From Nitrospira sp. (lineage in GTDB: Bacteria > Nitrospirota > Nitrospiria > Nitrospirales > Nitrospiraceae), in NCBI GenBank assembly GCA_023248215.1, contig JAHFEW010000002.1:79287-133381 (forward strand): a stretch of DNA of 54,095 nucleotides. The letters run 5' to 3'. Made by a program: the position numbers and the translations under genes. Of this stretch, positions 1 to 8,626 are shown piece by piece. Under the pieces are notes generated by a model, which saw only the letters and a program-made list of their open reading frames with translations, was not told where the DNA came from and ran no database searches. Position 1 is the stretch's first letter. Every line of letters starts with the position of its first letter.

Positions 1-599
1 CGGATGGGGCTTTGGGGCGCAAGGGGCCTGATAGCTGCTTTGCCGATCACGTCGGCAGGATTGGTCGCATACGGTTGCTTGAGATCAAACAGAACGATAC
101 GATCCGTGGTGACATCGTCGGCCCCAATCTGCTCATCCATCTTAATCGGCCTGACCGGCACGACCACTTCCAGAACGGCGGCGATATCGGCCGTCGCGTC
201 CACCGTTTTAATGAAACGCCCGTTCACGGCGAGATGAATCTGAAAGACCCGACGACCGAGCGTCTCGTCAGATCGAGAAGCGCTGACTTGCACATCGACG
301 GTCCCGGATGGAACCGCAATCGGCTGCTGGGGCTCGCCTAGCGCCACCTGGCAGTCGACCGCCCTTCCGGCAAGTTCTCCTAGGACGAAGCTATGAATAG
401 CCGCGCGGACTTGTTCCGGGTAGATCAGCCGTTTGCCGCGCGCCGCAGGCCCGTTGTGCCCGCTCGGAGACAAGGTCTCGTGGACCTTGAGGACGGGATG
501 GATCGGATTCGCCTCCCCTCCCACCGCCGGCAGGATACCGCCCGCGACCATGTTGAGCGTTGCGATGAACATGAGGCCGGCTCGAATCACTGGTTTCAT
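1..599 (-). CDS. flgA: FlgA, P-ring assembly chaperone (3' end outside window)
   Basis: Periplasmic chaperone that helps FlgI polymerise into the P ring around the flagellar rod. The ATG is at 599 and the frame stays open to the window edge, so about 199 residues are visible and the C-terminus is missing. The product starts with a signal peptide (basic MKPVIRAG, then a hydrophobic stretch ending near AVGGEA). The visible C-terminal part has the SAF-like FlgA pattern: a 'D-V-x-T-D-R-I' segment, then P-A-D-V-I-G-K-A-A-I-R-P-L, where the family has 'viGk-a-r-i-aGqp'. It lies 25 bp downstream of flgG in the same direction, as expected for the last part of a flgF-flgG-flgA operon; flgH and flgI would be expected beyond the edge. 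Identity is confident from both sequence and context. Confidence 0.88.
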   Translation of the reverse strand, partial: MKPVIRAGLMFIATLNMVAGGILPAVGGEANPIHPVLKVHETLSPSGHNGPAARGKRLIYPEQVRAAIHSFVLGELAGRAVDCQVALGEPQQPIAVPSGTVDVQVSASRSDETLGRRVFQIHLAVNGRFIKTVDATADIAAVLEVVVPVRPIKMDEQIGADDVTTDRIVLFDLKQPYATNPADVIGKAAIRPLAPQSPI

Positions 600-624
600 C
601 CTTGGTTGATCGTACGGCGCCCGA

Positions 625-1416
625 TTACCGGCGCAGGTTGTTCGCGATTTGCATCATTTCATCCGATGCTTGGATCGTTTTGGAGTTAATTTCGTAACTC
701 CGTTGGGCGATGATCATGTTGACCATCTCTTCCGCCAGATTGACGTTGGAACTTTCCAAGAAGCCCTGTTGAAGTGTGCCGAAGCCGGTTGAAAATCCGC
801 CGGTCCCCTGAAGCGCCGGACCCGAGGCAAAGCTGTCGAGGAACAGATTATTGCCCATGGCGACTAGCCCCGAAGGGTTGTCGAAGCGTACGAGTTGAAT
901 CTGGCCGACCTGAGAAGCCTGGGTCACACCAGGCAGCAAGACGGACACCGTTCCGTCCTGGCCGATATCGATTTTGAGCGCACCGGAGGGGATCGTTATT
1001 ACCGGAGTCAGTTGGTCGCCGTCGCCCGTCACCAGGTTGCCCACATTGTCGCGTTTCATCGACCCGTTGCGCGTGAACATGATCGTGCCGTCCGGCCGAG
1101 CGACCTGAAAGAATCCCGGCCCGTCGATGGCCAGGTCGAGATCATTACTCGTCTGCCGCATGTTGCCCTGCAGCCACTCCTTGGCCACGGTGATGGGGCG
1201 CACACCGCCTCCGACCTGAACTCCGACAGGAAAAACTCCCACGTTGGAGGCATTCGTACCCGGCAACCGTTGGATCTGGTAGAGAAGATCACCGAATTCT
1301 GCACGGCTGCGCTTGAACGCGTTCGTGTTCACGTTCGCCAAATTGTTAGCGATGGTGTCCACGTTCAGTTGTTGGGCGGTCATGCCCGTCGCTGCCGTCC
1401 ACATTGCGCGAATCAT
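625..1416 (-). CDS. flgG: FlgG, flagellar distal rod protein
   Basis: Builds the distal rod, the drive shaft passing through the P and L rings. The 263 residues are the usual length for FlgG. The N-terminal rod/hook signature is present (ANNLANVNTNAFKRSRAEF), and so is the C-terminal signature with VNLAEEMVNMI and QRSYEINSKTIQASDEMM. Both terminal helices pack together in the rod core. The ATG at 1416 has a strong AGGAGG Shine-Dalgarno sequence. It follows flgF by 9 bp and precedes flgA, and is probably transcribed from the sigma-54 site at 2241-2256. FlgG rather than FlgF is chosen because of the length, the central domain and the position directly before flgA. Confidence 0.96.
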   Translation of the reverse strand: MIRAMWTAATGMTAQQLNVDTIANNLANVNTNAFKRSRAEFGDLLYQIQRLPGTNASNVGVFPVGVQVGGGVRPITVAKEWLQGNMRQTSNDLDLAIDGPGFFQVARPDGTIMFTRNGSMKRDNVGNLVTGDGDQLTPVITIPSGALKIDIGQDGTVSVLLPGVTQASQVGQIQLVRFDNPSGLVAMGNNLFLDSFASGPALQGTGGFSTGFGTLQQGFLESSNVNLAEEMVNMIIAQRSYEINSKTIQASDEMMQIANNLRR

Positions 1417-1425
1417 AGACTCCTC

Positions 1426-2196
1426 CTATTGCACACGGCCCAGATCCTGGATAGCCGTATCCGTCATATGATCCAGCGTTTGAATGAGCTTTTGCGCCGA
1501 CTCGTAACTGCGCATGCCCTGGATCATCTTCACCATCTCGCTCAACGAATTCACGTTCGACTCTTCAATGTGTCCCGACTGCACCTGGGGTTTAGCTGAG
1601 ACCGTCGGCTTCCCGCCGATAAACAACCCTTCTGCAAATTTCTGTGGCATCTGGTTTTCCGGGAACTCCACCACCTTGATGGTGCCGATCTGGTTGCCAT
1701 CAACTTGGATCGCACCCTCCGCATTGATCTGAATGTTGCCGGCCGGCACCTTGATCTCTCCCTTGGTGCCCATGACGGGGTGTCCCAGGTTGGTCACCAG
1801 TCGTCGCTGATTATCGAGGGAAAATATGCCGTTCCGCGTATAGCGAACTCCCTCGGCGGTCTTCACTTCAAAAAACCCGTTGCCCTGTATGGCGACATCG
1901 AGCGGATTCCCCGTAATGCGGATCCGTCCAGGCTCAAAGGCTGTTCGGACCCCATGCGCCTCCGCAAACACCCGCTCCGTGGGGCCGGCGGGACGCGCGG
2001 AGATCGTTGAAGCAAGGCCGCCGCCAGGCGAAGCGATCACGGCTGCTGAACTGGCTCGTGCGAAGAGCCCACGAAACCCCTGCTGATCTTGTTTGAATCC
2101 GGCCGTGTTGACGTTAGCCAAATTGTTGGCAAACACCTGGAGCTGTTTTTCCTGGGCCACTGCGCCGGAGAGTATGGGATAGATGGCTCGATTCAT
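1426..2196 (-). CDS. flgF: FlgF-type flagellar rod protein
   Basis: Proximal rod protein of the flagellar basal body, 256 residues. The N-terminus has FANNLANVNTAGFKQDQ, the conserved rod/hook family signature. The centre has the 'NPLDVAIQGNGFFEV' motif shared by FlgE, FlgF and FlgG. The C-terminus has SNVNSLSEMVKMIQGMRSYES, which forms the second core helix. It is the first gene of the flgF-flgG-flgA transcription unit. A near-perfect sigma-54 promoter lies 45 bases upstream of the ATG at 2196. Some genomes label this second rod gene generically 'flagellar hook-basal body protein'. FlgF is favoured because it lies immediately before flgG. Confidence 0.92.
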   Translation of the reverse strand: MNRAIYPILSGAVAQEKQLQVFANNLANVNTAGFKQDQQGFRGLFARASSAAVIASPGGGLASTISARPAGPTERVFAEAHGVRTAFEPGRIRITGNPLDVAIQGNGFFEVKTAEGVRYTRNGIFSLDNQRRLVTNLGHPVMGTKGEIKVPAGNIQINAEGAIQVDGNQIGTIKVVEFPENQMPQKFAEGLFIGGKPTVSAKPQVQSGHIEESNVNSLSEMVKMIQGMRSYESAQKLIQTLDHMTDTAIQDLGRVQ

Positions 2197-2240
2197 TGTG
2201 CGTACGTTCCAGACATTCGTGATGTGCTACCGGAGAAGGT

Positions 2241-2256
2241 AGCAATGGACATGCCA
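2241..2256 (-). promoter_or_regulatory. Sigma-54 promoter of flgF-flgG-flgA
   Basis: On the minus strand the sequence reads TGGCATG-TCCA-TTGCT. This has the GG-N10-GC invariant spacing and nearly the full consensus TGGCAYR-N4-TTGCW. It lies 45 bases upstream of the flgF start. Similar sites precede fliL and flgB, and a FlrC-type sigma-54 activator is encoded at 25104-26522. Confidence 0.8.
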
Positions 2257-2476
2257 TCGTTCTCATATGGTCCCGCTCACGGGCATGAAAGGACGGCAGG
2301 ATAGAAATCCTTATGATTGCCAGTAGATGGCACCCGCAGCCGTGGTCGTAGCCGTGAGCGAATGGAGCAGGCGGCCGCCGGAGCACGTGGGACTGCGTGG
2401 AGAAGAGGAAGTCTTTGCCCGAGGGAGGGAAAGTCCTGCCTACGTCGGAAGGGGGCTCGTGTCAGGGAAACGGGGG

Positions 2477-3355
2477 CTAGGCAGCGATCGTTGAGACGGA
2501 ATCGACTTGCGGGGTCACGACGGCGCCATGAAGTCCATAGATCGCGTAGCCTTCGGCGCGGGCGGTTGCGACGGCCTGGGTTGCCGACTCGACGAGTGCG
2601 GTCCCCTCGGCTCCGTCGGAGATCGAGAGACTAATTCCGATACGACTGGTCAGGAAGACTTCATGCCCATCCAAGGTGAACGGTAACGAAACCGTGGCCT
2701 GCATCTTCTTGGCCACCGCCGCCACCTCGTCCTGGCTCGTGACCTGATCCAGTAAAACGACAAATGTGCGTTCGGCAAGCCTCGCGACGCAGTCGGTCGT
2801 AGGCAGGGCGCTCTTCACGCGGGCGGCCTGTACCCGATAAACCAGGTTGCGGTTCACCCGCCCTTGCAACTCGGTCGTCAGGGTGAAGTGATCCAGCTCG
2901 ATCATGAGGATCGCGACCTGCCGGCCATGCTTATGTGCTCTCGACAGCGCTTGATTCAGGAGCGAGGTAAACAGGCGGTTCGTCGGCAACCCAGTCACCG
3001 AGTCGTAGGTACTCATGTGAGGGGCGTTCGAGTCTTCCGAGAGAAGATGACAGGTGGAACCGGAGACCGGACCTCGTGGAGTCCAGAAGGTCGCTCCAAT
3101 GACGTAGACGGCAAGGACAGCCCCCCCCACCCATATCATCATAGGATAGGCCGTCAACGCCGAAAGGGTCAGCAGACCGACTGAAGCCGTCCAATACAAC
3201 CCGCCTGCCATAAACAGAATGCATGCCACCACGCCGAGACGGGCCGTATCAAACTCTCCCGTGACTTCTTCTCCGTCGGACAGGAAATGCCGCTTCGTCG
3301 ACTCCGGCCCGCTCTGGCCCTTCGAATCTGTCGGTTCTAGACGTGGGGATATCAT
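2477..3355 (-). CDS. Membrane protein with degenerate GGDEF domain
   Basis: 292 residues. Two hydrophobic segments near residues 40-62 and 70-90 are followed by a GGDEF-family domain from about residue 115, with the entry motif YDSVTGLPTNRLF. The catalytic GGDEF signature is replaced by AERTF (residues 194-198). The metal- and substrate-binding residues normally around IDxDxFK-xxNd are mostly lost, with ELDHFTLTTELQG in their place. The domain therefore almost certainly cannot make c-di-GMP, and may instead act as a binding or regulatory module. It sits between fliA and the flgF promoter in the same direction as the flagellar genes, which suggests a motility-related role. A role in c-di-GMP signalling is inference only; two PilZ genes are nearby at 32225-32976. 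It starts with ATG at 3355. Confidence 0.85.
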   Translation of the reverse strand: MISPRLEPTDSKGQSGPESTKRHFLSDGEEVTGEFDTARLGVVACILFMAGGLYWTASVGLLTLSALTAYPMMIWVGGAVLAVYVIGATFWTPRGPVSGSTCHLLSEDSNAPHMSTYDSVTGLPTNRLFTSLLNQALSRAHKHGRQVAILMIELDHFTLTTELQGRVNRNLVYRVQAARVKSALPTTDCVARLAERTFVVLLDQVTSQDEVAAVAKKMQATVSLPFTLDGHEVFLTSRIGISLSISDGAEGTALVESATQAVATARAEGYAIYGLHGAVVTPQVDSVSTIAA

Positions 3356-3454
3356 AGGTTCAGAAAAACAGCTTCGCAGCTACTCCTGTACTGGGGACTA
3401 AGAGAGTATCGGAAAGGGAGAGGGGAAACTGAAGGCAGCAACTACTCGCGCGGG

Positions 3455-3470
3455 AGCCGAACGGGTGCCA
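3455..3470 (-). promoter_or_regulatory. Possible weak sigma-54 site before the GGDEF gene
   Basis: The minus strand reads TGGCACC-CGTT-CGGCT. The -24 half is perfect and the GG-N10-GC spacing is kept, but the -12 half (CGGCT) departs from TTGCW. It is 100 bases upstream of the GGDEF gene and 58 bases downstream of fliA. The GGDEF gene may instead be read through from fliA. Confidence 0.25.
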
Positions 3471-3527
3471 TGGTCACGAACGACCATCGACGATGGCTAT
3501 GTTGCCAGGACGTTCCGTGGCGAGGGC

Positions 3528-4286
3528 TCAGGCCTCGACCGGCTCCAGCCGTGCCTTGAGGTGGAGGATGGCCTTTGAATGGATCTGGCAGACTCGTGAC
3601 TCCGTGACCTTGAGCGCCTGCCCGATCTCCTTCATGGTGAGTTCTTCGAAATAATAGAGGGACAGCACGAGGCGTTCTTTCTCGGGCAATTCATGGATCG
3701 CAGATTCCAGGACGTGGCGCGCCCGCTCATTGACCAGAACGGAGAGTGGATCCGGCTGATTGGAGTCGGTCAGCATGCTGATAATCTTGTGGCCGTCTGC
3801 ATCCTGCACGCCGAGATCGTCGAGGCTGATGACCACCGCGCCTCGCGAGCGGGTCAAAAATTCATCCAGTTCTTCCGCCGACATCTTGAGTTCCCCGCCC
3901 ACTTCCTGGTCCGTCGGCGGTCGGCCCAATCGATGCAACAGCTCGGAATAGGTCTTCTGAAGGAGCGTGATCCGTTCGTGGACCGAGCGTGGAATCCAAT
4001 CCATCGATCGGATTTCATCAAGCATGGCGCCTCGGATACGGAACTCCGCGTAGGTTTTAAACTTGGCTTCGCGCGTCGGGTCGTATTTATCCATCGCGTC
4101 CATGAGGCCCATAATTCCGACGGACATCAAGTCCTCAGCATCCATGTATGCCGGCAGGCGAAAGGCCAACCGATGGGCCATGGACTTCACGACGTGGGTG
4201 AATTCCTGAATCACCCGTTCGCGATCCGCGTCCGCAATCACCCTACGGGGAGCGTTTCCGACGGCAGGCATTTTGTGAACATCCAT
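3528..4286 (-). CDS. fliA: FliA, flagellar sigma factor (sigma-28)
   Basis: RNA polymerase sigma factor for late flagellar genes (filament, motor, chemotaxis). The 252 residues match the usual FliA size. Region 2 is visible as AEDLMSVGIMGLMDAMDKYDPTREAKFKTYAEFRIRGAMLDEIR with DWIPRSV. Region 3 follows (DQEVGGELKMSAEELDEFL). Region 4 is the C-terminal helix-turn-helix (LVLSLYYFEELTMKEIGQALKVTESRVCQIHSKAILHLKARL). The gene is 22 bp downstream of flhG at the end of the long fliL-to-fliA run. No anti-sigma FlgM gene is visible in the window. The first ATG (4286) is used; a second in-frame Met lies at residue 6. Confidence 0.96.
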   Translation of the reverse strand: MDVHKMPAVGNAPRRVIADADRERVIQEFTHVVKSMAHRLAFRLPAYMDAEDLMSVGIMGLMDAMDKYDPTREAKFKTYAEFRIRGAMLDEIRSMDWIPRSVHERITLLQKTYSELLHRLGRPPTDQEVGGELKMSAEELDEFLTRSRGAVVISLDDLGVQDADGHKIISMLTDSNQPDPLSVLVNERARHVLESAIHELPEKERLVLSLYYFEELTMKEIGQALKVTESRVCQIHSKAILHLKARLEPVEA

Positions 4287-4308
4287 AATACGCCTACAAT
4301 CCTTTCAG

Positions 4309-5169
4309 TCAGTGCGTCCGTAAGAGTTGCTGCCAGAGGAACTGCACTGTGCCTTTGGGGAGTGCCGGTGGGGTCAACTGTGCCACCGCGTCAGTGAGCT
4401 CTCGAAACGCCCGGCTGGCCGGCGCATTGGGAAAGAGATCGATCACGGCCCGCTGCTGGGTCACGGCCAGGGGCACATAGTCGTCCAGCGGAATCGCTCC
4501 CAGGTAATCCAGCGAAATATGGAGAAAGCGACTCACCGCCAGTTCCAGCTTCCGATAGACACGCGCGGCGTCTTTCGGCGACTTCACCATATTGACCAGC
4601 ACATGAAACCGTCGCTCTCGGTACTGACGCAGTAAGACCTTCATCAAGGCATACGCGTCCGTCAGGGAGGTGGGTTCCGGGGACACGACAATGACGATCG
4701 ATTGAGCTGCCGCCGCAAAATAGGTAACGGTCGACGAAATGCCTGCTCCCGTATCGATCAACAAGACATCCATCGTGGAGGCCAACCGTTCCAGCTCCTC
4801 CTGCAGAATCAGCTGTTGGGTTTCCGTTAAGATGGTCAGTTGCGAAATGCCGGTACTCGCCGGGAGCACCACAATCCCATTGGGCCCCGTCAGCGCAATG
4901 TCTTCGAGACGGCACTCCTTGGCGAGCACATGCTCCAGCGTGTATTTCGGCGTCAAGCCCAGAAGAATATCGATATTACCCAATCCAAGATCGGCATCGA
5001 GCACGAGCACGCGTTTTCCGGTTTGAGCCAAAGCAATGGCCGTATTCGCCACCACATTGGTTTTCCCGACCCCCCCCTTCCCGCTCGTGACGGTAATGAC
5101 CTGTGTTCGGGAGGCCATGATGCTGTCATCGGGCTTTTTCGCCTGTGGGTCCAGAATTCCTGGTTGCAT
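4309..5169 (-). CDS. flhG: FlhG (FleN), MinD-like flagellar number regulator
   Basis: MinD/ParA-type ATPase that works with FlhF to limit flagellar number and placement. In many polar flagellates it also restrains the FlrA/FleQ master regulator. The deviant Walker A is SGKGGVGKT near residue 29-37, followed by LVLDADLGLGNIDILLG (switch I region) and DVLLIDTGAGIS (Walker B). The chosen start is ATG 5169 (MQPG, 286 residues), preceded by a GGGGAG-like ribosome site. An in-frame TTG at 5196 would add nine residues and is less likely. It lies directly after flhF and before fliA, a classic polar-flagellate arrangement. Confidence 0.94.
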   Translation of the reverse strand: MQPGILDPQAKKPDDSIMASRTQVITVTSGKGGVGKTNVVANTAIALAQTGKRVLVLDADLGLGNIDILLGLTPKYTLEHVLAKECRLEDIALTGPNGIVVLPASTGISQLTILTETQQLILQEELERLASTMDVLLIDTGAGISSTVTYFAAAAQSIVIVVSPEPTSLTDAYALMKVLLRQYRERRFHVLVNMVKSPKDAARVYRKLELAVSRFLHISLDYLGAIPLDDYVPLAVTQQRAVIDLFPNAPASRAFRELTDAVAQLTPPALPKGTVQFLWQQLLRTH

Positions 5170-5203
5170 CGTTATGGTCTCTCCCCTCTTGTTCAACCGC
5201 GAC

Positions 5204-6499
5204 CTATCGCGAGTGCGTCTTGATCCCGGGCACGATGGCTTGCGCTGCCTGCCGATCCCATGACTGATTCGAGCCTAGCACCGCCGTTCTGACCTGCCCT
5301 CCTAGAAGCAGGTCGCCCAAACGATCGACCTGCGCTTGCACCAGGTCATCCGGCACGCGTTGACCGGTCCCCCAGTAGGACAGCGGCACCCCCGTTCGAT
5401 GCGTAGCTTCAAAGATGCCGCCGTACCCTGTCGTCTCATCCAGCTTGGTAAACAACAACCGCAACGCAGGCACGTCCACACATTGGCTGGTGCTGACCAC
5501 GAGATCCGGCACTCTGGTGCCTGCGGCAAGGACGAGATGTACTTCCATCGGATAGGGTCCGTTCAGTAACCCCCTCCACCGTTGAGAAGCGATGGGTTCA
5601 TAGGGGTTGAACCCTGCCGTATCGATCAGAATCAGCTCGGCTTCGCGGGCCTGATCAATCGCCGCACGGGCCTCTTCGCAAGAACTCGCCACAGCGAGCT
5701 CGATGCCCAACACCTCCGCGTACAATCGAAGGTGTTCCACGGCCGCAGGTCGATAGGTATCCATCGTAATCAGCGCGATACTCCGCTGTTCGACGATGCC
5801 GTACTGCGTCGCCAACTTGGCAATGGTTGAGGTCTTGCCGACCCCGCTCGGACCGATAAACAGCGCAATCTTCTGTTCCCCCGCCGTACTCAACAACGGG
5901 CCGGCCGTGGTGACTCGAGCCAAGAGCACCGTCCGTAGCAACTGCAAGGAGGAATGGCGCTGCGAAGAGCCTGGTTCCACCAGCGTCTCTTGTAACTCTC
6001 GCAGACAACCTTCCGCCGTGGCATGTTCCACCCCCTGCGCCAGCAGGTCTTCATACACGCGCTGGAAGGAGTGGATGGCCCCGGTACTTTCTCCTCTGCC
6101 GCGTGAAATCACCGGCGTCGTGCGAACGTCGCCGGCACGGACCAGGGCTGGGCGAGAATTCCCTGGACGAGCATTCGTTCGCGGTCGCTCGCCGGACGTG
6201 TCCATCGCCCCCTGTAACGTTTTTTGAAAGCGCGACTCCTCCGCCGGCAGCGAGGGCGCATGCGAGTCTGATGCGTGCGGAAGGTCTGCCTCACCGAGCA
6301 GTGGGGCCGGGGCCGGTACGGCTGCGTCATCTTCAATAGCCGCCATGACTTCAAGGACCGAACCGCCCAACAGACCGAAGCCGTTGTCCCACGATCGCAC
6401 GCGCTTCGTGGAGAGGATCACCGCATCGGGACCAAGGGTGTTCTTGATCGACTGAATGGCTTCGTGCATCGACTTCACGTGGAACGTGCGTACCTTCAT
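5204..6499 (-). CDS. flhF: FlhF, SRP-type GTPase for polar flagellum placement
   Basis: Signal-recognition-particle family GTPase that marks the site of flagellar assembly, typically a pole. The 431 residues contain a basic N-domain (MKVRTFHVKSMHEAIQSIK), a low-complexity linker near residues 60-140, and a C-terminal NG domain. Motifs are the P-loop GPSGVGKTST (residues 216-225), DTYRPAAVEHL, LILIDTAGF (G3) and LLFTKLDETTGYGG (G4 and after). The ATG overlaps the flhA stop codon as ATGA, so translation is coupled to flhA. Presence of flhF and flhG together argues for controlled, probably polar, flagellation. Confidence 0.95.
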   Translation of the reverse strand: MKVRTFHVKSMHEAIQSIKNTLGPDAVILSTKRVRSWDNGFGLLGGSVLEVMAAIEDDAAVPAPAPLLGEADLPHASDSHAPSLPAEESRFQKTLQGAMDTSGERPRTNARPGNSRPALVRAGDVRTTPVISRGRGESTGAIHSFQRVYEDLLAQGVEHATAEGCLRELQETLVEPGSSQRHSSLQLLRTVLLARVTTAGPLLSTAGEQKIALFIGPSGVGKTSTIAKLATQYGIVEQRSIALITMDTYRPAAVEHLRLYAEVLGIELAVASSCEEARAAIDQAREAELILIDTAGFNPYEPIASQRWRGLLNGPYPMEVHLVLAAGTRVPDLVVSTSQCVDVPALRLLFTKLDETTGYGGIFEATHRTGVPLSYWGTGQRVPDDLVQAQVDRLGDLLLGGQVRTAVLGSNQSWDRQAAQAIVPGIKTHSR

Positions 6500-8604
6500 G
6501 CCAAGCTCCTGGTCTCACCGACTTCGAGGTCGAGCCGCACGGTTTCCATCGCCTGCAATCGGACCACGCTTTCCACCTCGTTCAGACCCAGAATCGGGAC
6601 GGAATGCAGAATACGGTCCGTAAGTTTTCGGAGATGCCGCCGCAGTGAGGGCGAGCACAGAATCACCGGCTGATGTCCGCGCCCGACCATCCGTTCCGCC
6701 GCCTGCTTCAACGCAGTGAGCAGTTTCTGTGCCACCAGGGGATCGGGAACCCACTGATTCCCCTGCGGAGTCGCATTCGCCTGATCCGCAAGAGTCCGAT
6801 CCAGCCGTGGATCAAGGCCGATAATCGGCAGCGAGCCATCCGGCGCGAGGTATTGCTTGGTAATGGTCCGCCCAAGCGCTTGCCGCGCGACTTCCGTCAG
6901 GATATCCGGATCTTTGGTGGTGGCCGCATGGTCGGCAATGGTCTCAAGAATACTGCGCAGGTCACGAATCGGGACGCCTTCACGTAAGAGATGTGACAGG
7001 ACACGGACCAGGGTCCCTAACGGAATCAGATTAGGAATGACTTCTTCGACCAGTTTGGGATGATTTTTGCCCAGCTGATCAAGCAGCCCCTGCACTTCTT
7101 GCCGCCCCAAGAGTTCATGAGCGTGCCGTTTGATGAGCTCCGACAGATGGGTCGCGATGGCGGATCCGGGATCCACGACGGTATACCCCGCCATCTGTGC
7201 CTGTTCACGCGCCTGCTCCGGTACCCACATAGCCGGAAGGCCGAACGCTGGTTCTTTGGTGGGGAGGCCGTGAATGACCCCGCGCTGAGCCGTGCCGGGA
7301 TCGATCGCCAGCACATGCGCCGGCATCACTTCCGATTTGGCCAGTTCAACGCCTTTGAGGAGCGCTGCATATTCGTTCGGACGGAGCTGAAGATTGTCTC
7401 GAATGTGGATCGGTGGCAGGACAAACCCCATCTGCTCGGCGAACTGACGGCGCAGTCCTTTAATACGATCCAGCAACGCGCCGCCCTGCCCTCCATCGAC
7501 CAAACTGATGAGGCCATACCCCACCTGCACTTCCATGAGATCAAGCGGGACCACTTGGGTGCCGGCGTCTTCTGCCTTGACCTGCGGAGAGGTCTGCGCG
7601 GGAGCTGCTTCGGCCGCTTTCTGCTGTTCATTGATTTGATAGGCCATCCAGGCAGTCATACCGCCCAGAGCCAGGAATGCCAGATGGGGAAGTCCCGGTA
7701 CCAGGCCCAGCGCGAGCAGGATTCCCGATGCGGTACCGACCGCTTTCGGAGAGATCAGCATTTGCCGAGTGATTTCAAATCCCAAATTGACTTCGGAGGC
7801 GGCCCGAGTGATGACGATACCGGCTGCAGTCGAAACGATCAGAGCCGGGACCTGCGCCACCAACCCTTCACCGACCGTCAGCAACGTGTAGGTTTGCGCC
7901 GCCGCCGACAGGGTCATGCCCTGCTGCAGCACCCCGATAGTCAAACCGCCCAGAATATTTACAAGCGTGATGACGACTGCCGCTATGGCATCGCCACGCA
8001 CAAATTTGCTGGCACCGTCCATCGCCCCATAGAAATCCGCTTCTTGCGCAATTTCCTTCCGTCGAAGGCGGGCTTCTTTGTCATTGATTAAGCCGGCATT
8101 CAAATCGGCATCGATGCTCATTTGTTTGCCGGGCATGGCATCCAATGTAAAGCGAGCTGCTACTTCCGCGACCCGGCCGGCGCCTTTGGTGATGACCACG
8201 AAGTTGATGATGACCAAAATCGTGAACACCACAAGTCCGACGGTGTAGTTCCCGCCGACGACGAAATTTCCGAATGCCCTGATGACCTCGCCCGCAGCCG
8301 CCACTCCTTCGTTGCCGTGCAGGAGAATGAGTCTGGTGGACGCGATGTTGAGGGCCAGGCGCAGCAGAGTGACCATCAGAAGGATCGATGGGAAGACAGA
8401 GAATTCCAGCGGGCGACGGACCTGCATCCCAACCAGCAGGATGATGATGGACAGCGTGATGTTGAAGCTCAGCAGGAGATCCAGGAAAAAACGAGGCAAG
8501 GGAACCAACATCACCATCAGAATGCCCACCACGCCCACAGACATGAGAATGTCGGGGTGTTTCACCAGTGACGTGGTGGGAACCGATGTGGTCTCGTTGG
8601 TCAT
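6496..8604 (-). CDS. flhA: FlhA, export gate membrane protein
   Basis: Core of the flagellar type III export gate; its C-terminal ring receives substrates and chaperones and uses proton motive force. It is about 702 residues from ATG 8604 (MTNETTS), which is the normal length. The N-terminal half has about eight transmembrane segments with the FlhA/InvA signature RLALNIASTRLILLHG and the FHIPEP-like loop VAEVAARFTLDAMPGKQMSID. The C-terminal cytoplasmic domain follows from about residue 350. An upstream in-frame start at 8664 would run into flhB and adds no recognisable sequence. Its end overlaps the flhF start by 4 bp. Confidence 0.96.
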   Translation of the reverse strand: MTNETTSVPTTSLVKHPDILMSVGVVGILMVMLVPLPRFFLDLLLSFNITLSIIILLVGMQVRRPLEFSVFPSILLMVTLLRLALNIASTRLILLHGNEGVAAAGEVIRAFGNFVVGGNYTVGLVVFTILVIINFVVITKGAGRVAEVAARFTLDAMPGKQMSIDADLNAGLINDKEARLRRKEIAQEADFYGAMDGASKFVRGDAIAAVVITLVNILGGLTIGVLQQGMTLSAAAQTYTLLTVGEGLVAQVPALIVSTAAGIVITRAASEVNLGFEITRQMLISPKAVGTASGILLALGLVPGLPHLAFLALGGMTAWMAYQINEQQKAAEAAPAQTSPQVKAEDAGTQVVPLDLMEVQVGYGLISLVDGGQGGALLDRIKGLRRQFAEQMGFVLPPIHIRDNLQLRPNEYAALLKGVELAKSEVMPAHVLAIDPGTAQRGVIHGLPTKEPAFGLPAMWVPEQAREQAQMAGYTVVDPGSAIATHLSELIKRHAHELLGRQEVQGLLDQLGKNHPKLVEEVIPNLIPLGTLVRVLSHLLREGVPIRDLRSILETIADHAATTKDPDILTEVARQALGRTITKQYLAPDGSLPIIGLDPRLDRTLADQANATPQGNQWVPDPLVAQKLLTALKQAAERMVGRGHQPVILCSPSLRRHLRKLTDRILHSVPILGLNEVESVVRLQAMETVRLDLEVGETRSLA

Positions 8605-8626
8605 CGTCGCCCCATGAGCATCCGTA

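Noticed and set aside
895-1599. 234-residue plus-strand open frame
   Set aside because: It is antisense to flgG and flgF, rich in His and Arg, and has no family pattern: a shadow of high-GC coding.
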